NCBI RefSeq assembly: GCF_024346955.1
Contig: NZ_AP024883.1
Span: 1,922,001-1,986,000, forward strand
DNA: 64,000 bases
Reading direction: 5' to 3'
Origin: Vibrio mangrovi
GTDB taxonomy: Bacteria > Pseudomonadota > Gammaproteobacteria > Enterobacterales > Vibrionaceae
Shown here in pieces: positions 17,902 to 26,234 of the stretch. The position numbers and the translations under genes are program-made. The notes below the pieces were generated by a model. The model was not told the origin of the DNA and made no database searches. It saw only the letters and a list, made by a program, of their open reading frames with translations. Position 1 is the stretch's first letter. Each line of letters starts with the position of its first letter.

Positions 17902-19710
17902 ATGAATTCTGTTAAAAAAAGTATTGGTATTACCGATGTTGTTCTCAGAGATGCCCATCAATCTTTATTTGCTACCCGCCTCAGACTTGAGGATATGCTG
18001 CCGATTGCTGCTGAACTGGATGATATCGGTTACTGGTCTCTCGAATGTTGGGGAGGTGCAACATTTGATAGCTGTATCCGTTTTCTGGGAGAAGATCCCT
18101 GGGAAAGACTCCGGCAGTTGAAACAGGCGATTCCCAAAACCCCGTTGCAAATGTTACTCCGCGGTCAAAATTTACTGGGTTACCGGCACTACGCCGATGA
18201 TGTAGTCGACACCTTTGTCGAGCGCGCGGTCAAAAACGGTATGGATGTTTTCCGGGTCTTCGACGCGATGAATGATGTCCGTAATATGAAACAGGCAATT
18301 CAGGCGGTGAAAAAAATGGGGGCACACGCTCAGGGAACCCTATCCTACACCACCAGCCCGGCCCACGATTTGAACACTTGGATCGATGTCGCTCAGCAAC
18401 TGGCAGAAATTGGGGTTGATTCTATCGCACTCAAAGATATGGCAGGAATACTAACGCCTTACAGAGCTGAAGAACTGGTGTCTACGCTGAAAAAACAAGT
18501 CGGTGTCGAACTACACTTACACTGTCATTCAACTGCCGGGCTGGCAGATATGACCGTACTGAAAGCCATCGAAGCAGGTATTGATCGGGTTGATACAGCG
18601 ATTTCATCAATGAGCGGAACCTATGGACATCCGCCGACAGAATCACTGGTTGCCACATTAGCCGATACACCATATGACACGGGACTGGATATTATCCGCT
18701 TAGAAAGAATCGCTGCTTATTTCAGAGACATCCGTAAGAAATATGCCTCGTTCGAAGGACAACTCAAAGGTTCAGACTCCCGGATTCTAGTTGCACAGGT
18801 TCCCGGTGGTATGTTGACCAACATGGAAAGCCAGTTAAAACAACAGAATGCACTGGATAAACTGGATGAAGTTTTAGAAGAGATTCCCCGAGTACGCAAA
18901 GATCTCGGCTACCTGCCTCTGGTGACGCCAACATCACAAATTGTCGGTACTCAGGCCGTCATTAATGTCATGCTGGGAGAGCGTTACAAAAATATCACGA
19001 AGGAAACAGCTGGCGTGTTGCGTGGAGAATATGGCAAAACACCGATGCCGGTTGATCCAGAACTTCAGAGTCGGGTACTGGAAGGCAAAGAACCAATTAC
19101 AGCTCGTCCGGCAGACTATCTTGGTGCCGAAATGCAAAAGTTATCAGAAGACGTCGTCAACGAAGCAAGAAGCAAAAATATTCCCCTCTCTACTCCACCG
19201 GTAGATGATGTCCTGACTATTGCTCTATTTGGGCAAGTTGGCTGGAAATTCCTTGCTAACCGTAACAATCCCGATGCTTTTGAACCCAAACCGGAAGTAG
19301 AAGTAAAACCGGCAGAAACGGAATCAGCCAAACAATCGGCAGTCACTCAGAGTGGTCATGGCGTGTACACCATCACAGTCAACCAGCAAAGTTATGTTGT
19401 GCAAGTTGATGAAGGTGGAGATATCAGTCAGGTTACAACCACCTCAGTAGCGGCATCCTCACCGGAGCAAAAAGATTCAGCGACGGAATCAGCCGATGGT
19501 GAAGTTATGTCAGCGCCGTTAGCCGGAAATATCTGGAAAATCCATGCCCAACCGGGAGAAACAGTACAGGAAGGTGATGTATTGCTGATTCTGGAAGCAA
19601 TGAAGATGGAAACAGAAATCAGAGCGCCCAAAAATGGTGTTATCCAGCGAATCACGATCAGTGAAGGTGATTCCGTGCAGGTGGGTGACGCTCTGTTGAT
19701 GATTGCGTAA
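17902..19710 (+). CDS. oadA: Oxaloacetate decarboxylase alpha subunit, biotin-carrying
   Basis: A 602-residue cytoplasmic subunit. The N-terminal carboxyltransferase TIM barrel (GITDVVLRDAHQSLFATRL, RGQNLLGYRHY, ALKDMAGILTPY, HCHSTAGLADM) transfers the carboxyl group from oxaloacetate to biotin. A PYC_OADA domain and a Pro/Ala/Glu-rich linker follow, then a C-terminal biotinyl domain with the biotin lysine in EAMKMETEI near residue 567. AAAGGAGA lies 7 bases before the ATG at 17902; an earlier ATG at 17866 overlaps oadG and has no such element. Confidence 0.97.
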   Translation: MNSVKKSIGITDVVLRDAHQSLFATRLRLEDMLPIAAELDDIGYWSLECWGGATFDSCIRFLGEDPWERLRQLKQAIPKTPLQMLLRGQNLLGYRHYADDVVDTFVERAVKNGMDVFRVFDAMNDVRNMKQAIQAVKKMGAHAQGTLSYTTSPAHDLNTWIDVAQQLAEIGVDSIALKDMAGILTPYRAEELVSTLKKQVGVELHLHCHSTAGLADMTVLKAIEAGIDRVDTAISSMSGTYGHPPTESLVATLADTPYDTGLDIIRLERIAAYFRDIRKKYASFEGQLKGSDSRILVAQVPGGMLTNMESQLKQQNALDKLDEVLEEIPRVRKDLGYLPLVTPTSQIVGTQAVINVMLGERYKNITKETAGVLRGEYGKTPMPVDPELQSRVLEGKEPITARPADYLGAEMQKLSEDVVNEARSKNIPLSTPPVDDVLTIALFGQVGWKFLANRNNPDAFEPKPEVEVKPAETESAKQSAVTQSGHGVYTITVNQQSYVVQVDEGGDISQVTTTSVAASSPEQKDSATESADGEVMSAPLAGNIWKIHAQPGETVQEGDVLLILEAMKMETEIRAPKNGVIQRITISEGDSVQVGDALLMIA

Positions 19711-19724
19711 CAAGGTAAAATGAT

Positions 19725-21026
19725 ATGAACCAAGCGATCGCACTAATCAATGACTTTGGCCTGTTCCATATCTCTCTGGGACAAACCATCATGATCCTGG
19801 TCGGACTGTTACTCCTCTATCTGGCCATTGTTAAAAACTTCGAACCACTACTTTTGGTTCCTATCGGTTTCGGCGGGATACTGGCAAACTTACCGGATGC
19901 AGGTCTGGCACTTTCAGCAATTGAAAACGCCATGCATGCAGCCAGGCCAGAAGTCATGGCTGAGTTTGCCCGGATACTCCACACATCCGCAGATTCTACC
20001 GAGATCGTCAAGCAGGCTATGCTCACGGCTACACCGAAACAACTGACAGAAATTCATCTGCTCGCTGAACAATATCAGTATAGTGATGGAATGTTATATC
20101 AGTTTTATAAAGTTGCTATTGCATCTGGTGCCGCCCCTCTTGTGATTTTCATGGGCGTCGGTGTAATGACTGACTTCGGCCCTTTACTGGCTAATCCCAA
20201 AACATTGCTGTTAGGTGCTGCGGCACAGTTTGGTATTTTCTCTACCATTCTGGGAGCTCTGGGATTGAGTAGTCTGGGAATAATGGACTTCAGTGTCGCA
20301 CAGGCCGCATCGATCGGTATCATCGGTGGAGCCGACGGGCCAACAGCAATTTATGTGTCCAGCCTTCTGGCCCCTGAATTACTCGGAGCAATAGCCGTCG
20401 CGGCGTACTCCTACATGGCTCTGGTTCCGATGATTCAGCCACCGATTATGCGGGCGCTGACCACTCATGAAGAGCGGAGTATCCAGATGAATCAGTTGCG
20501 CCCGGTCCATAAAGCAGAGAAAATCTGTTTCCCTCTGCTACTGTTGATACTGATTGCGCTGTTGCTCCCGTCGGCAACTCCGCTGCTGGGAATGTTCTGC
20601 TTCGGTAATCTGATGCGCGAATGTGGTGTCGTCGATAGGTTATCCGATACGGCCCAGAACGCATTGATCAATACAGTGACAATTTTTCTGGGTCTTTCAG
20701 TCGGCTCAAAATTAGTTGCGGAGAAATTTTTACAGCCACAAACAATCGGCATTCTGACTCTCGGAGTCGTTGCATTCTGTGTCGGAACGGCAGCCGGAGT
20801 TTTGATGGCAAAACTACTCAACCGTTTTTCCACACAGAAAGTAAACCCTCTGATAGGTTCAGCGGGAGTATCCGCCGTACCGATGGCTGCCAGGGTTTCC
20901 AATAAAATCGGCCTAGAGACTAATGCACAGAATTTTTTGCTGATGCATGCAATGGGACCGAATGTCGCTGGTGTCATTGGTTCGGCAGTCGCTGCCGGCG
21001 TAATGATCAAATATGTACTCGGGTAG
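19725..21026 (+). CDS. oadB: Oxaloacetate decarboxylase beta subunit, Na+ pump
   Basis: A 433-residue integral membrane protein that decarboxylates carboxybiotin and exports Na+. Family motifs include FGGILANLPDAG, GVGVMTDFGPLLANP, the GGADGPTAIYVSS segment containing the essential Asp of the Na+ site, and GNLMRECGVVDRL. It is the last structural gene of the operon before citAB. Pumped Na+ supports citrate import by CitS. Confidence 0.97.
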   Translation: MNQAIALINDFGLFHISLGQTIMILVGLLLLYLAIVKNFEPLLLVPIGFGGILANLPDAGLALSAIENAMHAARPEVMAEFARILHTSADSTEIVKQAMLTATPKQLTEIHLLAEQYQYSDGMLYQFYKVAIASGAAPLVIFMGVGVMTDFGPLLANPKTLLLGAAAQFGIFSTILGALGLSSLGIMDFSVAQAASIGIIGGADGPTAIYVSSLLAPELLGAIAVAAYSYMALVPMIQPPIMRALTTHEERSIQMNQLRPVHKAEKICFPLLLLILIALLLPSATPLLGMFCFGNLMRECGVVDRLSDTAQNALINTVTIFLGLSVGSKLVAEKFLQPQTIGILTLGVVAFCVGTAAGVLMAKLLNRFSTQKVNPLIGSAGVSAVPMAARVSNKIGLETNAQNFLLMHAMGPNVAGVIGSAVAAGVMIKYVLG

Positions 21027-21044
21027 CTATCAGCCCGGAAATAT

Positions 21045-21085
21045 TTCAGGGGTATTGTCTGGATAAACCCAACAATACCCCTGAA
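21045..21085 (+). terminator. Strong hairpin after oadB
   Basis: TTCAGGGGTATTGT (21045-21058) and ACAATACCCCTGAA (21072-21085) pair over 14 bases without mismatch around a 13-base loop. There is no clear T tract after it, so it could terminate with help, act as a processing barrier, or lower read-through into citAB. Confidence 0.6.
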
Positions 21086-21148
21086 TATATTCGAAATAGA
21101 ATAATTCGGTATTCAGTGCTTAAAGATGATTTTTATAGACAACCATCA

Positions 21149-21168
21149 ATTCTATTCATTGATAGAAT
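21149..21168. promoter_or_regulatory. Dyad upstream of citA
   Basis: ATTCTAT-TCATTG-ATAGAAT is a perfect 7-bp inverted repeat ending 39 bases before the citA start. Its place in the 180-base leader suggests an operator or part of an autoregulatory promoter for citAB. No regulator can be assigned. Confidence 0.4.
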
Positions 21169-21207
21169 CGATACACTAACCTGATAAAAGATAAGTACTT
21201 TACAGTC

Positions 21208-22854
21208 ATGTTCAAAACGATTTTTCAAGTTGCTCATACTCAGATATGCCAGAAGCTTTCATTCAGACTCCGAGTCGCGCTTCTGCTGATCTTTGTAATT
21301 TCTATTCAGTTGACACTTGTCACGGTCTTTTTTCATATAACACTCAGCAAAAGTCTGGAACATCAGATCAGAACCAAAGCAGTTATTCAGGCCAGAGAGA
21401 TCGCACATAACAAGGTACTGATTCAAAATATTGAACACCATAATGTTGAAGATATTCAGAAAACAGTCCGGGAACTGCAGGGTATTTCTGATGCTGACTT
21501 CATTGTCATCGGCAATAAAAAAGGTATTCGTCTGGCGCATCCTGACTCTGATAAAGTCGGTTTTCCGATGCAAGGCGGTGATAATGTCCGGGCATTAAAA
21601 TATGGAGAATACTACTCTTCCCTGAGAGAAGGCAGTTTGGGATTTGCTATTCGCGGTAAATCTGCAATCATTAATCGTCAGAATGAAATTATCGGTGTGG
21701 TTTCGGTTGGTTATCTGGTCAATAGTATCAGCGACTGGCTGGCATTTTATTCTTACCCGCTTTTTTATGCTGTTTTTGCACTATTAATTTTATCGACTCT
21801 TGGCGCGTGGCTGTTCACAAAACATATCAAACAACAAATGTTTGATATGGAACCAGAAGAAATAGCCCTATCTCTCCGTTTACAAAGTTCAGTATTACAA
21901 AGTGTTTATGAGGGCATCATTGCGGTGAATACCAGTGGCGAAATATTGTCGGTGAATACCCGGGCGCTAAAAACTCTGGGAATTGTCCACCCGCCCAAAT
22001 ATCTCCTGGGCCGCATGATTACTGAGTTTGTTACTCCGGCTTCATTTTTTATGGGAACCGATCCACACGGTAAAGCCGATACCAGTGATCAACAGGATGA
22101 ACTCATTACCTGTAATGGAGAAACCCTGATTGCCAACCGGGTGAATATCTGGGATCACGAAAAAAACATTGGTTGGGTTGTCAGTTTCCGGCGTCGGGAT
22201 GATATCAATACACTGACATCTCAAATTTCACAAATCCAACAACATACGGAAAATCTACGGGTACTGAGTCACGAATATGCCAACCGGTTATCAACCATCG
22301 GCGGGTTAGTCCAGATTGGCGCTTATGATGAAGCGATTCAGGCAATTCGTAAAGAAACACAAAATCAGCAACAACTGATCGATTATATTGCCCAGACGTT
22401 CTGCTCGCGGATCGTCGCCGGACTACTTCTGGGAAAATATAGCCGGGCAAAAGAACTCGGCCTGCAGCTGGAATTTGATCCACTCTGCCAAATGCAAAAA
22501 GAACCACAAGGCATATCATCTGACGAACTTGCCGCAATTTTGGGTAATCTGCTTGACAATGCCTTCGAAGCTACCTTAAAAAACGATAACAGTAATAAAG
22601 TCATCTCTCTGCTTCTGACCGATGCTTCTGATGAACTCGTGATTGAAGTTGCTGATAATGGCACAGGTATTCCTGAAGAGATTTCTGATTCACTTTTTAC
22701 CAAAGGCGTCAGTAGCAAGGAACAGCCGGGACATGGAATCGGTTTATATCTCGTTCATCGTCTTGTGACACAAGCCAATGGCACTATATTGACTGACCAT
22801 GCTGAGCCCAAAGGTACTATTTTTTCTATTTTCATCCCTAACGTGAGTACATAA
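21208..22854 (+). CDS. citA: Citrate-type sensor histidine kinase
   Basis: A 548-residue CitA/DpiB-family sensor. A membrane helix near residues 25-50, a periplasmic PAS/PDC sensor domain with IRLAHPDSDKVG and IRGKSAII (the Arg-x-x-His and Arg-Gly-Lys residues bind citrate in Klebsiella CitA), a second helix near 180-200, a cytoplasmic PAS domain (LQSVYEGIIAVNTSGEIL), and the kinase core. The phosphoacceptor is His355 in SHEYANRLSTIGG; N box NLLDNAFEAT and G box GHGIGLYLV follow. It follows oadB as in Klebsiella and is translated with citB. Confidence 0.93.
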   Translation: MFKTIFQVAHTQICQKLSFRLRVALLLIFVISIQLTLVTVFFHITLSKSLEHQIRTKAVIQAREIAHNKVLIQNIEHHNVEDIQKTVRELQGISDADFIVIGNKKGIRLAHPDSDKVGFPMQGGDNVRALKYGEYYSSLREGSLGFAIRGKSAIINRQNEIIGVVSVGYLVNSISDWLAFYSYPLFYAVFALLILSTLGAWLFTKHIKQQMFDMEPEEIALSLRLQSSVLQSVYEGIIAVNTSGEILSVNTRALKTLGIVHPPKYLLGRMITEFVTPASFFMGTDPHGKADTSDQQDELITCNGETLIANRVNIWDHEKNIGWVVSFRRRDDINTLTSQISQIQQHTENLRVLSHEYANRLSTIGGLVQIGAYDEAIQAIRKETQNQQQLIDYIAQTFCSRIVAGLLLGKYSRAKELGLQLEFDPLCQMQKEPQGISSDELAAILGNLLDNAFEATLKNDNSNKVISLLLTDASDELVIEVADNGTGIPEEISDSLFTKGVSSKEQPGHGIGLYLVHRLVTQANGTILTDHAEPKGTIFSIFIPNVST

Positions 22855-22856
22855 TA

Positions 22857-23534
22857 ATGGATGTATTTGATGTATTAATTGTTGAAGATGAAGTCAGTAT
22901 TTCTGATTTTCACACTTACTACCTGAATCAAATGCCAAGATTTCGCCCCATCGGTGTTGCCCGCACTCTGACCGAAGCGCGCAATATGATCCGTCTTTTA
23001 AAACCACAACTAATTATATTGGATAACTTTCTGCCTGACGGACGAGGTCTGGATTTGCTAAAAGAAATGATCTCAGGCGGTAGTATGCCCGACGTTATTT
23101 TTGTCACTGCAGCTTCAGATATGGAGACCGTCAGAGAAGCTGTTCGCTGTGGTGTTTTTGACTATTTACTCAAACCGATTGCCTACGACCGTTTGCAGGA
23201 TTCACTGGAACGGTATTTAAAATACACCAGTTCTCTGAAAGCTTCTGACAATTTCAATCAAAGGCACGTTGATGAGTTGCTGAACTTTCAGTCAAAAGCC
23301 CAATATCAGGACAATTTGCCCAAAGGTATTGACGAACTGACACTAGATAAAATAAAAGTCATCTATCAGGAAGAGGACGTTACCCACACTGCCGAGTCTC
23401 TGGGAAAACTGGTTGGTATCAGTAAAACAACAGCACGAAGATACCTTGAGTACTGCACGTCAACCAGTTTTCTTGAAGCAATCATTCAACATGGGCGGGT
23501 CGGCAGACCTGAAAGATTATACCGTCGAAGATAG
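22857..23534 (+). CDS. citB: Citrate two-component response regulator
   Basis: A 225-residue CitB/DpiA-type regulator. Receiver domain at residues 1-120 with acidic pocket Glu10/Asp11, phosphoacceptor Asp56 (LIILDNFLPDG), and KP at the usual place (YLLKPIAYDRL). A C-terminal helix-turn-helix (AESLGKLVGISKTTARRYLEY) binds DNA. Starts 2 bases after the citA stop. It presumably activates the citC and citS promoters when citrate is present without oxygen. Confidence 0.93.
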   Translation: MDVFDVLIVEDEVSISDFHTYYLNQMPRFRPIGVARTLTEARNMIRLLKPQLIILDNFLPDGRGLDLLKEMISGGSMPDVIFVTAASDMETVREAVRCGVFDYLLKPIAYDRLQDSLERYLKYTSSLKASDNFNQRHVDELLNFQSKAQYQDNLPKGIDELTLDKIKVIYQEEDVTHTAESLGKLVGISKTTARRYLEYCTSTSFLEAIIQHGRVGRPERLYRRR

Positions 23535-23540
23535 AAATAG

Positions 23541-24083
23541 TTACGAGTCAGTCTGGTGACTGGCTCCTTTCTGAATCTGAGTCCAGGCATCTTGCCATAA
23601 TGTATACATTTCATGACTGAAAAGAAAAAATGAAAGCTGTAACTGATGAAATTCCGGTTCACAGCACACCTTCAATGCGATCAGTGCGGCTTCATGAGGC
23701 GGATACCCATAAATACCACACGAGATTGCCGGTAATGCTACCGATCGACACTGATTAGCTAAAGCCAGCCGTAATGAAGCCCGGTAAGCTGATGCCAGAT
23801 GCAATGCCGGAGCTGGATCGGTGTGAAAAATTGGCCCAACTGTATGAATAACATATCTTGCGTTCAGCTTTCCGGCCTGAGTTATTCTCGCTTCACCTAC
23901 CGGACAACGGATACCATTCACATCCGGAAGCTGAGCACATGACTCAAGTAATGAAGCTCCGGCACCACGATGGATAGCACCATCGACACCACCACCACCT
24001 AACAGGCCGGGATTCGCAGCATTGACAATTGCATCAACCTGAGCCGAAACAATATCTCCCTGAATAAATTCAATATGTGCCAT
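23541..24083 (-). CDS. ymdB: Macro-domain protein, O-acetyl-ADP-ribose deacetylase-like
   Basis: A 180-residue single macro domain similar to Escherichia coli YmdB, which hydrolyses O-acetyl-ADP-ribose and binds RNase III. Key features are the start IEFIQGDIVSAQVDAIVNAA, the ADP-ribose loop NPGLLGGGGVDGAIH with catalytic Asn/Asp, and PAISCGIYGYPPHEAALIAL. GGAAGGA precedes the ATG. It lies 34 bases downstream of the nicotinamidase gene, so two NAD-metabolite enzymes are paired in one operon. It is convergent with citB with a gap of 6 bases. Confidence 0.92.
   Translation of the reverse strand: MAHIEFIQGDIVSAQVDAIVNAANPGLLGGGGVDGAIHRGAGASLLESCAQLPDVNGIRCPVGEARITQAGKLNARYVIHTVGPIFHTDPAPALHLASAYRASLRLALANQCRSVALPAISCGIYGYPPHEAALIALKVCCEPEFHQLQLSFFLFSHEMYTLWQDAWTQIQKGASHQTDS
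23545..23574 (+). terminator. Probable terminator of citAB
   Basis: GAGTCAGTC-TGGT-GACTGGCTC (23545-23566) forms a 9-bp stem with one G-T wobble, followed by CTTTCT. It lies 11 bases after the citB stop and within the last codons of the convergent macro-domain gene. Confidence 0.6.
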
Positions 24084-24117
24084 GTTCGTTTTCCTTCCTC
24101 AGGAATATAACGTTTGT

Positions 24118-24735
24118 TCAACATAACAAATCAGCCGAACAGACTAAATGACATCCGGCTTCAGCCATTTGGTTCAACGCATTTTCTTCATCGCCGGAAT
24201 TCAGATTAACAGCACGGCAGGCATCCTGAATCACATAGGTTTTAAAACCCAGCGCTGCTGCATCAAGTGCTGTAAATAAAACGCAGTAGTCTGTTGCAAG
24301 CCCTGCTATATATAATTCACATGGATGAATCGTATTCAAATAATCATTAAGTCCGGTTGCCTGTTGCTTTCCGTTATCAAAAAAACCACTGTAACTATCA
24401 ATATCCGGATGACTGCCTTTATATACGATATGCTCGATTTTATCCGTGGTTAACCCCGGGATAAATTCAGCTCCCCAGGTAGACTGAACGCAGTGATCAG
24501 GCCATAGAATCTGTTCAACACCATTAAGCTCAATTATTTCACCAGGAGACTGATGATGAACGGAAGCAAAACTGCCATGTCCGGCAGGATGCCAGTCCTG
24601 AGTGGCTATCACGTGGTCAAAGTAAGGCATTAACCGGTTAATCACAGCAACGACACTATCACCATCCGGAACAGGTAAAGCACCAGAAGGTGAAAAATCA
24701 TTCTGAACATCAACTATAATTAAAGTTTTACTCAC
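24118..24735 (-). CDS. pncA: Nicotinamidase (pyrazinamidase)
   Basis: A 205-residue isochorismatase-fold hydrolase converting nicotinamide to nicotinate for NAD salvage. Catalytic triad candidates are Asp9 (IIVDVQNDF), Lys106 (IVYKGSHPDIDSYSGFFD) and Cys151 (GLATDYCVLFTA); the metal site is in TQDWHPAGH (Asp47, His49, His53). The start is a GTG at 24735, five bases after AGGAGG; a longer ATG form from 24774 would pass through that element and is rejected. Confidence 0.93.
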   Translation of the reverse strand: MSKTLIIVDVQNDFSPSGALPVPDGDSVVAVINRLMPYFDHVIATQDWHPAGHGSFASVHHQSPGEIIELNGVEQILWPDHCVQSTWGAEFIPGLTTDKIEHIVYKGSHPDIDSYSGFFDNGKQQATGLNDYLNTIHPCELYIAGLATDYCVLFTALDAAALGFKTYVIQDACRAVNLNSGDEENALNQMAEAGCHLVCSADLLC

Positions 24736-25622
24736 ACCATCCTCCTGAATGTAACGATTGCTATATGACTGCACAACAAGAACTCACAATGATATATGAC
24801 ATATATCTGACACAGAATCGATATCGTTTATGTGATATGTATCGGTCGAATGCAACATAGAAAATTCACAGCGACCATACAAGTTTGTTACATAATTCGG
24901 TTTAAATTTATTGATCATATTGATAGTTTGTAACTATCTAACGAAAGGAACCAGATTTTTTACTGATTATTATCCGTCAAATATTATATGTGTCTATTAA
25001 ATCGGCATGCAAACGTTAACGCTTTTACATCCTTCTGACGAGAGAGAGGAAAATTACGAAAAGAAAAACGAAGAAATTTTTCTCACATTAGAGACTATAT
25101 AGCACATTTTTTATTTTTTTAGATAATTTTAGTTTATTTTATATTTTATTCACTACGCCGCTTCCCTCCTAGAGATTTGCTATCTGTACCAAGATAACCC
25201 TCCCCTTTTCTGACAATTATGACGATAAGCAACTATTTACATTAAAACCAAGAGCAAATAACTTAAATTCACATGGAGGATTCAAAAAGGGAATAATTTG
25301 TTTCAGGACATTCACAAACGAAATAAAACCATTCTTTTCATAAGGAATGATTTTCATTTTATGTATCAATAATAATGATGTAACGAATATGTTTTAAAAA
25401 CATATAAATAAGAGAGTTCAGCTCCTCAATTAGGGTTCACTTATCTATTGCTTGTTAGCCAGCGTATGGCAGCAGATGTTTTAGAAAGGAACTCACTTAA
25501 ATTTAAACAAAGAAGCATCGAATCGGGTAGCGCTATATGTGGTTGTCATCCCATACAGAATCACATTGCAAAATGTGGCGATGATAAACAATTGAACAAT
25601 TGAAGTTTGGCGGTAGGTAGAT
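24736..25622. other. Long AT-rich intergenic region upstream of the GNAT operon
   Basis: 887 bases with no convincing gene. The stretch 25084-25150 is almost pure A/T with runs of T and A, the composition that H-NS-like silencers bind. Other structures: a PurR/LacI-type operator-like sequence at 25007-25022; near-palindrome ATGTTTTAAAAACAT at 25389-25403; hairpin CACATT-GCAA-AATGTG at 25562-25577; tandem ACAATTGA ACAATTGA at 25588-25603, 19 bases before the GNAT start. The region must contain promoters for pncA (leftward) and the GNAT operon (rightward). Confidence 0.6.
25007..25022. promoter_or_regulatory. PurR/LacI-type operator-like sequence
   Basis: ATGCAAACGTTAACGC matches 12 of 16 positions of the enterobacterial PurR operator (ACGCAAACGTTTGCGT) including the central AAACGTT. 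It is 272 bases upstream of pncA and 601 upstream of the GNAT gene. A chance match in a long intergenic region is possible. Confidence 0.3.
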
Positions 25623-26234
25623 ATGAATAACGTTATATGTAGCAAATACGGCATCACACTACGGAAATGGAATGATGAAGACATTCAAGGGTATGCAACA
25701 CTGGCTTCTGATGAAGAGAATATGAAGTTCATTTCTTCCGGAAATGCCAGAACAATCGATATCATCAAAGATGAAGTTGATCGGTTCAGACAAAACCAGG
25801 AGCAGAAAGGATGGGCTCGTTGGGTTGTTTCACAGGGTCCTAATGCTCCTTTTATGGGTTACGCCGGATTTGAAGAGAAGCAGTTCGGTATTAACTTCGG
25901 TATGCGCTATTTGCCGAAATATTGGGGAACGCCCTGGACTTACCTTGCGGGACATGCAGCACTATGCTGGGCCTTTGATGTTCTTGGTTTTACTTCAGTC
26001 TATACACTCACCAACATCAAACACACACGTGCAATTCAGATGAATCTGAAATATCTCAACCTTGATCGTCGTCAGTGTCGGGTGGTTTCAACTCAATTTG
26101 GAGATCACTTAAAGATTGACTACACCAGAGATAATTTCTTTGCAGTCAGAGATAAAAACGAAAACACTGCTCAAAAACTATTCCAGTACATTCAGAAACA
26201 GGAAGCACGGGAAACAGTACATGCAAAATATTGA
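25623..26234 (+). CDS. GNAT-family N-acetyltransferase (RimJ/RimL-like), first gene of unknown operon
   Basis: A 203-residue protein of the Acetyltransf_3 type. Typical parts are ITLRKWNDEDIQGYATLASD at the start, GWARWVVSQ and MGYAGFEE in the sheet, and NIKHTRAIQMNLKYLNL, which matches the NxxSxxxxxKLGF end of motif B. The acetyl-CoA loop is unusual: WGTPWTYLAG at 101-110, where relatives have WGKGYA or similar, so the second glycine is missing. The substrate could be a protein N-terminus, a small amine or an antibiotic. The binding site before the ATG is poor. Its end overlaps the next gene by 14 bases. Confidence 0.85.
   Translation: MNNVICSKYGITLRKWNDEDIQGYATLASDEENMKFISSGNARTIDIIKDEVDRFRQNQEQKGWARWVVSQGPNAPFMGYAGFEEKQFGINFGMRYLPKYWGTPWTYLAGHAALCWAFDVLGFTSVYTLTNIKHTRAIQMNLKYLNLDRRQCRVVSTQFGDHLKIDYTRDNFFAVRDKNENTAQKLFQYIQKQEARETVHAKY

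Noticed and set aside
20492..21010. A 172-residue antisense frame within oadB
   Set aside because: oadB is unmistakable; the antisense frame has low-complexity composition and no start signals.
24118..24774. Longer nicotinamidase starting with ATG at 24774
   Set aside because: An AGGAGG element lies inside that extension 5 bases before a GTG at 24735, which gives the normal family N-terminus.
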